From Pseudoalteromonas sp. 0303 (GTDB lineage Bacteria; Pseudomonadota; Gammaproteobacteria; Enterobacterales; Alteromonadaceae), in contig NZ_JABVXF010000021.1 of assembly GCF_013349995.1 (NCBI RefSeq), forward strand, positions 26,781-90,780: DNA of 64,000 nt, written 5' to 3'. The notes under the pieces were generated by a model. The model worked only from the letters and a program-made list of their open reading frames with translations, made no database searches and was not told where the DNA came from. The stretch's first letter is position 1, and each line of letters opens with the position of its first letter. The translations under genes were made by a program, and so were the position numbers. This document shows, in pieces, positions 58,560 to 64,000 of the stretch.

Positions 58560-59975
58560 TTGATTGATTCCATAAAACTTTTAGAGTCAACAAATATATC
58601 CTTCGGCACCTCTGGGGCACGCGGATTGGTGAGCGATTTTACACCCGATGTATGCGCCGCATTTGCGCTGGCCTTTGCTCATGTTATGCAGCAAGAAGGT
58701 GAAGTAACCACAATCGCATTAGCCATTGATAACCGTCCGAGCAGTTACCAAATGGCGCAAGCAATAAGCGCCGGACTTGAACAAGTAAATATTAAAACAT
58801 TTTACTGCGGTGTTATTCCAACTCCTGCTCTGGCTTTTTATGCTATGCAGCAAGCTATACCCTCGATTATGGTTACTGGTAGCCATATCCCATTTGACCG
58901 TAATGGACTAAAGTTTTATCGCCCGAATGGCGAAATAACCAAAAGTGATGAAGTGGCTATTTTAAACGCCGATGTCAAATTTAACTCTTTAGCTAATTTA
59001 CCCAACCTTGTATACAGAGATGAAGCTAAATCTTTATATATAAAAAGAAACATAGATGTGTTTCCGAGCGATTTACTAGTAGGTAAGCGCATTGGTATTT
59101 ATGAACACTCAAGTGCAGGGCGTGATATTTATTGTGACATATTTGAATCGCTCGGTGCTGAAGTGATTGCTCTTGGTCGCAGTGATGAGTTTGTTCCCAT
59201 AGATACTGAAGCAGTTTCTTTTGAAGATAAGCAGCTTGCACGTGCGTGGGTGAAAGAATATAAATTAAACGCTCTATTTTCTACTGATGGTGATGGTGAT
59301 CGCCCACTATTATCAGATGAAAATGGAGAGTGGTTAAGAGGCGATGTTTTAGGGCTAATCTGTTCCAAGTTATTGAACATTGAAGCATTATCAACACCGG
59401 TTAGTTGTAACTCTGCAATTGAAAAATCGGATTCATTTAAGTCAGTAGTTCGAACGAAGATAGGCTCTCCATACGTTATTAGTGAATTTGAAGATCTTAC
59501 GAAAAAATTTGCAACAGTTGCTGGTTTTGAAGCAAACGGGGGGTACCTATTAGCCTCAACAGTTCAGGTTAATGGTAGATCAATTTCACCTCTTCCAACA
59601 AGAGATGCTGTATTACCCGCCATCGTAGTTTTAAGTCAACTACAACAAACAACTATTTCGAAGTTAGTTGAGTTACTCCCTCAACGCTTTACAGCAAGCG
59701 ATCGAATTAAGGATTTTGCTAGAGATAAAAGCTTACAGCTGATACACGACATTAGTCAAAACTCATCTTTGTGGCTACCAAAACTAAAATTAAGCAATGT
59801 TTTGACAAATATTGATAAAACGGATGGTTTTAGAATGACTTTCGAAAATGGTGATATTATTCACCTAAGGCCGTCTGGTAATGTTCCGGAGCTTAGGTGT
59901 TATGCAGAGTGCGGTAATCAAGAAGAAGCAGAAAAATTAGTTCAGACTGTACTTAATGCAATAAAAACACTTTAG
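58560..59975 (+). CDS. manB: phosphomannomutase
   Basis: 471 residues of the alpha-D-phosphohexomutase family. FGTSGARG near the start, the phosphoserine loop VTGSHIPFDRNGLKFY (~107-122), metal loop STDGDGDRP (~240-248), and the C-terminal RPSGNVPELRCY phosphate loop. The serine loop reads TGSHIP rather than TASHNP. The TTG at 58560 is the only workable start, two bases after the manC stop; the family needs the IDSIKLLES residues that follow. Makes mannose 1-phosphate from mannose 6-phosphate. A strong terminator follows. Confidence 0.92.
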   Translation: MIDSIKLLESTNISFGTSGARGLVSDFTPDVCAAFALAFAHVMQQEGEVTTIALAIDNRPSSYQMAQAISAGLEQVNIKTFYCGVIPTPALAFYAMQQAIPSIMVTGSHIPFDRNGLKFYRPNGEITKSDEVAILNADVKFNSLANLPNLVYRDEAKSLYIKRNIDVFPSDLLVGKRIGIYEHSSAGRDIYCDIFESLGAEVIALGRSDEFVPIDTEAVSFEDKQLARAWVKEYKLNALFSTDGDGDRPLLSDENGEWLRGDVLGLICSKLLNIEALSTPVSCNSAIEKSDSFKSVVRTKIGSPYVISEFEDLTKKFATVAGFEANGGYLLASTVQVNGRSISPLPTRDAVLPAIVVLSQLQQTTISKLVELLPQRFTASDRIKDFARDKSLQLIHDISQNSSLWLPKLKLSNVLTNIDKTDGFRMTFENGDIIHLRPSGNVPELRCYAECGNQEEAEKLVQTVLNAIKTL

Positions 59976-60022
59976 CTAAAACAATTACATTGTGACAGTT
60001 GAAAAATTGCGTTTTAGCTTCT

Positions 60023-60062
60023 AGGCCAATGTTAGTTTAATATAACTAACATTGGCCTTTTA
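60023..60062 (+). terminator. terminator of the GT4-manC-manB operon
   Basis: AGGCCAATGTTAGT, eight-base loop, ACTAACATTGGCCT: a 14-bp perfect stem followed by TTTT. Forty-eight bases after the manB stop and just before the convergent wecB stop at 60064. Confidence 0.93.
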
Positions 60063-60063
60063 A

Positions 60064-61179
60064 TTATGCGTTCAACAATGCATCAATTATACGTTTGCAT
60101 GCTTTGCCATCGCCGTAAGGGTTATGTGCTTTACTCATTGTTGTGTATAAATTGCTGTCTTCAATTAGTTCACTAACAGAGTCTACAATTTTTTCTACAT
60201 CTGTACCTACAAGCTTAACTGTACCTGCGGCCACAGCTTCTGGGCGCTCTGTTGTATCTCGCATTACAAGTACTGGTTTACCTAAGCTTGGGGCCTCTTC
60301 TTGCACGCCGCCAGAATCTGTTAAAATCAAATAAGAACGGTCCATTAAATACACGAATGGTAAGTAATCTTGCGGTGCGATTAATTTCACATTGCTTTTA
60401 TCTGCCAACAAACGATTAACAGGTTCTTGTACGTTAGGGTTTAAATGTACAGGGTAAATAAAATTAAAATTCGGGTACTTAGTAGCTAACTGTGAGATAG
60501 ATTCGCAAATTCGCTCAAATCCACCACCAAAACTCTCTCGGCGATGCCCTGTGATCAGCACGTATGGTTTATCAACGATATCTGTAAACTTCTCTGCCAT
60601 AGAACTTTGAGTTGCAGCTGTTGGCAGCACTTCATTTTTCACTTGCAATAATGCATCAATAACAGTGTTACCGGTAATCACAATATCAGACTCTGAAACA
60701 TGCTCATGCAAAAGGTTATTTGCCGATGCTTGTGTAGGAGCAAAATGCTTTGCTGCTATAACACCTGTTAAAGTTCGGTTAGCCTCTTCTGGCCAAGGGC
60801 TATATAAGTTGCCAGTTCTTAAACCAGCTTCAACATGGCCAACTTTAATTTGTTTGTAAAATGCAGCCATTGATGCCGCAAATGTCGTCGTTGTGTCACC
60901 ATGAACTAGAACCCAATCCGGCTTGAACTCTTCAAGCACATCGCGTAAACCTAACAAAATTTTACTTGTCACATCGTATAGGTCTTGCCCTGATTTCATA
61001 ATATTCAGGTCAAAATCTGGGGTGATATTAAATAAAGCAAGCACTTGGTCTAGCATTTCTCTATGCTGGGCAGTAACGCAGACTTTTGATTCTATGTGAG
61101 GGTTTTCATTTAAAGCTAATACCAGTGGCGCCATTTTTATTGCTTCTGGTCGCGTACCAAATACTGTTAATACTTTCAT
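60064..61179 (-). CDS. wecB: UDP-N-acetylglucosamine 2-epimerase (non-hydrolysing) WecB
   Basis: 371 residues of GT-B type: [50 protein letters not shown], and [23 protein letters not shown]. Interconverts UDP-GlcNAc and UDP-ManNAc. Downstream of wecC in the same direction, with a terminator-like hairpin between them. Confidence 0.95.
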   Translation of the reverse strand: MKVLTVFGTRPEAIKMAPLVLALNENPHIESKVCVTAQHREMLDQVLALFNITPDFDLNIMKSGQDLYDVTSKILLGLRDVLEEFKPDWVLVHGDTTTTFAASMAAFYKQIKVGHVEAGLRTGNLYSPWPEEANRTLTGVIAAKHFAPTQASANNLLHEHVSESDIVITGNTVIDALLQVKNEVLPTAATQSSMAEKFTDIVDKPYVLITGHRRESFGGGFERICESISQLATKYPNFNFIYPVHLNPNVQEPVNRLLADKSNVKLIAPQDYLPFVYLMDRSYLILTDSGGVQEEAPSLGKPVLVMRDTTERPEAVAAGTVKLVGTDVEKIVDSVSELIEDSNLYTTMSKAHNPYGDGKACKRIIDALLNA

Positions 61180-61195
61180 TTACTTTCCTACATGC

Positions 61196-61221
61196 AAAAG
61201 CCTGCCAAAAGGCAGGCTTTT
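61196..61221 (-). terminator. hairpin terminator between wecC and wecB
   Basis: AAAAGCCTGCC, AAAA loop, GGCAGGCTTTT: an 11-bp perfect stem with T run on either strand. It lies 17 bases before the wecB start and 18 after the wecC stop, inside an apparent operon, so it should lower wecB transcription. Confidence 0.85.
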
Positions 61222-61238
61222 ATTTATTATCTTATTAT

Positions 61239-62480
61239 TTAAAAAATACCGCGGCTATCAACAACCACTTTCTTTGCAACACTCTCTGGTGGTAAAAGTT
61301 TAAACTCTTTATGGTCGACCAATACTGCAAGGGTATTACTTTTCTCAAGCGCTTCTTCAAGTGAAACTAACTTTACACCTAAGTCTATTAATGATTTAGG
61401 CAACTCATCAATATTAGGCTCAACAACCAATACTTCTGCATTATTATTTTCAGCTAACATTTTTGTGATATCTAAAGCTGGGCTTTCTCGTAAATCATCT
61501 ATATCAGCTTTAAATGCTATACCTAAGCATGCTATCACTGGTTTCTTAAACTGATCAGCTGCATCTGTAATTTGTTTTAATACATAATGTGGCTTGCTGT
61601 CATTAACTTCTCGGGCTTGACGAATAAGCTTTGCAGTATCGGGGGCAGAACTAACAATAAACCAAGGATCAACTGCGATGCAATGACCACCTACACCAGG
61701 CCCTGGGTTTAAAATGTTTACTCGCGGATGGCGATTTGCAAGCTTGATAAGCTCCCACACATCAATACCTAATTTATCACATATCATTGATAATTCATTG
61801 GCAAAGGCAATATTTACATCGCGGAATGAGTTTTCAGTCAATTTGGCCATTTCAGCCGTTCTAGCATTAGTAAGTAAGCACTCACCAACCACAAAGGTTT
61901 TATATAAAGCAACAGCTTTAGTTGAACATGCTTCTGACATACCACCAATAACACGGTCATTTTCAACTAACTCACGTAAAACATGACCAGGAAGAACACG
62001 TTCTGGACAATGTGCTACATTGATATCTGCGTCAGACCCGTGTGTTTGCGGAAAAGTTAAATCAGGACGAGCTTCAGCTAACCATCTAGCTAATTCTTCA
62101 GTTGCACCTACCGGTGACGTCGATTCTAAGATAACTAAGTTACCTTTTTCGAGTACTGGTGCAATAGATTTAGCTGCTGCTTCAATATATGATAGATCAG
62201 CCTCATAATTTTCTTTAAAAGGAGTCGGTACCGCAACCATAAACGCCTGTGCTTTTTCTGGTTGAGTAGTGGCTTTTAAATTACCCGCTTTAACAGCGCT
62301 ACGCACAACCATATCCAGATCTGGCTCTACGATATGTACATTCCCTGCATTAATTGTATCTACTGCATGCTGGCTTACATCTACACCAATAACGTTAATC
62401 CCACGAGAAGCAATAACCGCCGCTGTAGGTAAACCAATGTAGCCAAGGCCTACGACTGATACACTCTTAAATTCCATCAT
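61239..62480 (-). CDS. wecC: UDP-N-acetyl-D-mannosamine dehydrogenase WecC
   Basis: 413 residues: VVGLGYIGLPTAAVIAS (NAD loop), ILESTSPVGATEEL, HCPERVLPG, and the catalytic cysteine in GPGVGGHCIAVDPWF (~254). Oxidises UDP-ManNAc to UDP-ManNAcA, which supplies an acidic amino sugar to the polysaccharide. Distinct from ugd (35810), which has [10 protein letters not shown]. Confidence 0.94.
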   Translation of the reverse strand: MMEFKSVSVVGLGYIGLPTAAVIASRGINVIGVDVSQHAVDTINAGNVHIVEPDLDMVVRSAVKAGNLKATTQPEKAQAFMVAVPTPFKENYEADLSYIEAAAKSIAPVLEKGNLVILESTSPVGATEELARWLAEARPDLTFPQTHGSDADINVAHCPERVLPGHVLRELVENDRVIGGMSEACSTKAVALYKTFVVGECLLTNARTAEMAKLTENSFRDVNIAFANELSMICDKLGIDVWELIKLANRHPRVNILNPGPGVGGHCIAVDPWFIVSSAPDTAKLIRQAREVNDSKPHYVLKQITDAADQFKKPVIACLGIAFKADIDDLRESPALDITKMLAENNNAEVLVVEPNIDELPKSLIDLGVKLVSLEEALEKSNTLAVLVDHKEFKLLPPESVAKKVVVDSRGIF

Positions 62481-62656
62481 GACTCCAAACTGGTAAAAAT
62501 TGCAGCTATTATAGCTTGATTAGTCAGAAAAACGCTAAAAAAAATGTATAAGAGTTGTTACCAATATCTATAACCAGAGTTAATAACTTAGAAAGTTAAG
62601 CTTGGTTTTTGATCTCTTTTTAGATAAGGTACGAAGAAAGCATTACACATTCTACA

Positions 62657-62690
62657 TTAAAAGGCATTACATAAATTTAATGCCTTTTAA
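62657..62690 (-). terminator. terminator after the C5-epimerase gene
   Basis: TTAAAAGGCATTA, eight-base loop, TAATGCCTTTTAA: a perfect 13-bp stem 20 bases after the stop of the gene at 62711. On the minus strand it ends with TTTTAA. The 230 bases between that gene and wecC hold nothing else I can identify. Confidence 0.75.
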
Positions 62691-62710
62691 TATGAGATAT
62701 ATTCTACTAG

Positions 62711-64000
62711 TTAATCTCGGCTAACGTGGTTGCCTTTCATGTAGCCCTTCCACCTTTCTATCAAATCAACAAACGGATCATCTTTCTCGATATGATTAAG
62801 TGCCATCATCATGTCAATGTGAACAGTATGATAATGCCAATTAGCATGGTTTGGGTAAGCTTTCGCTGTGTAATAGGTCAAATCATAATTTGTCCTGTGT
62901 CCAGTATCATATAAAGGAATAATTTCTTTTAAAGTTCCTACGCCTTTTTTGTAAATTGATTTGTACTCAATATCACCTGTCGCCTGCCATAAATCGTAGG
63001 CACCCAATAATGAAAATTGATATCCATTTAATACATGGCTCGCAGGGGTTGTTGGGTATTCTTCATAGAATGGAAACTCTTCATTACCTTGCCAATATCT
63101 TAATACTCCACCTTCCTCAACAGGTGTAGTGTAAATATCTGCAGCATATTCCGCTGCCTGTATATATTTTTCATTGTTTGAAATTTGGTATGCCCGAGTT
63201 AAGGCTGAAATTCCCGTCCCTTGAGCTATCGCGGAATACCAGCCACTGTTTAAGGTTTCAACTCGATTAACAAAAAATAAGAAATCAAAGTTATATGGCC
63301 AACCACCACTCAAGTCTTGGTTTTCAACCAACCAGTCGTTTTGAGTAAAGAAATCAGAAAAGTCATCATTTGAATACACTTTAATATCTGATAGCTCTAA
63401 ACTTCCCCTTAACAGTAAGCTTTCAACGCTTTGAAGCTGCAGTGCTTCATCCTTAATTGTTAGGTCTCTTTGTAAATTTCTTACAATTGTTGACCACTCT
63501 CCAGGCTCTGTCTTGACCGGGATATATATATAATCACCTTGGACTGAAGGTAATTCTTTACCATCATTTCCATCGTAATAGGTGATGTATTTCTCACCTA
63601 AATTTGTTTTAACCCGAAAGTAAAAGCGAAAGTTTTCAACTGGGTTTACTTTCCAGCTAATAATGCTTGCATCGCTTAGGCTTGAAAGCAACTGAGGATT
63701 TGCAAGCTTATAGCCGTGTGATAAATCATTACCGACAAACTGCTTTACATTCTTGCGTAACTCACTGTTATATAAGTACTTTACCTCGCTACCAGCTGAA
63801 TACCCCGTATATAAATCCCAAGTAGAATTGTTTGGAATTAATTCGTCACCCTTACGGTGAATTGTTTGGCTATATAGCTGTAAGGCATATTGAGCAACCG
63901 TTGTAGGGTTATACTCTATACCCCACGGCGGGATCGCACTTTGTAAAAAGGCTTTAACATCCGCCTCTTTTCTGATCTAATAACGCCCACATTGTCACTA
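62711..64000 (-). CDS. D-glucuronyl C5-epimerase family protein, partial, with a possible frameshift
   Basis: The frame is open from the window side down to the stop at 62711, but an in-frame TAG occurs at 63977. The other frame reads SDNVGVIRSEK there, and one extra A in the run 63968-63971 would join it to EADVKAFLQS, so a homopolymer indel is likely. The visible ~422 residues include WGIEYNPTTVAQYALQLYSQ, WYSAIAQGTGISALTRAYQI, HVLNGYQFSLLGAYDLW and LYDTGHRTNYDLTYYTA, typical of the Glce C-terminal domain. These enzymes epimerise D-glucuronate to L-iduronate in the polymer. The 5' end lies outside. If the frameshift is real, the gene is broken. Confidence 0.8.

Overview
The window reads as a chromosomal segment of a marine gammaproteobacterium of the Alteromonadales, most like Pseudoalteromonas. 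This is inferred from moderate-to-low GC, the murA-ibaG-mla / yrbG-kdsD-kdsC-lptCAB-rpoN-hpf-ptsN-rapZ-npr gene order shared with other gammaproteobacteria, and families typical of Alteromonadales and Vibrionales (TIGR03899, TIGR04219, DUF2333, REC-DUF3369-GGDEF-EAL). No tRNA, rRNA, CRISPR array, transposase or phage gene was seen.

Region 1 (1-4860): an edge-truncated PEGA-domain protein, a PLP-dependent D-cysteine desulfhydrase-like enzyme, a degenerate GGDEF-EAL membrane protein and a decayed chemoreceptor fragment. Region 2 (4863-19201): cell-envelope housekeeping. On the minus strand mlaFEDCB (outer-membrane lipid asymmetry), ibaG and murA form one run. Diverging from it on the plus strand are yrbG, kdsD, kdsC, lptC, lptA, lptB, rpoN, hpf, ptsN, rapZ and npr (Kdo/LPS supply and transport, sigma-54, nitrogen PTS), followed by mgtE. 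Region 3 (19212-34673): dispersed single genes and small operons: ygiQ, a response-regulator c-di-GMP phosphodiesterase, an SRPBCC protein with a non-canonical start, a TIGR03899 protein, an OMP/DUF2333/PCu(A)C run, a pspA-pspC operon with a sigma-54-like promoter, dusA, a lipoprotein, marC, zur, cheX, yjbQ and a beta-CASP metallo-hydrolase.

Region 4 (34731-64000) is a large surface-polysaccharide locus, more A/T-rich to the eye than the core. It holds a Wza-type export lipoprotein, ugd, four GT4-type and one GT2-type glycosyltransferases or relatives, an ABC-2 exporter pair (Wzm/KpsM and Wzt/KpsT type), two KpsS/LipB-like proteins that are paralogues of each other, and a 1204-residue KpsC-like/TPR/GT9-like fusion. 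A full CMP-pseudaminic acid set (pseB, C, F, G, H, I) carries an extra formyltransferase and a PIG-L deacetylase. GDP-mannose genes (manC, manB), UDP-ManNAcA genes (wecB, wecC) and a D-glucuronyl C5-epimerase complete it. I infer a capsule exported by an ABC transporter that may contain pseudaminic acid, mannose, ManNAcA and glucuronic/iduronic-type uronic acids. Two broken genes (a DHHA1-domain remnant and an internally deleted OafA/SGNH acyltransferase) and a tandem repeat show that this part has been remodelled recently.

The most unusual items are the KpsC-TPR-GT9 fusion lying directly upstream of the pse genes, the two KpsS-like paralogues, the formyltransferase and deacetylase added to a complete pse operon, and the C5-epimerase in a bacterial capsule context.
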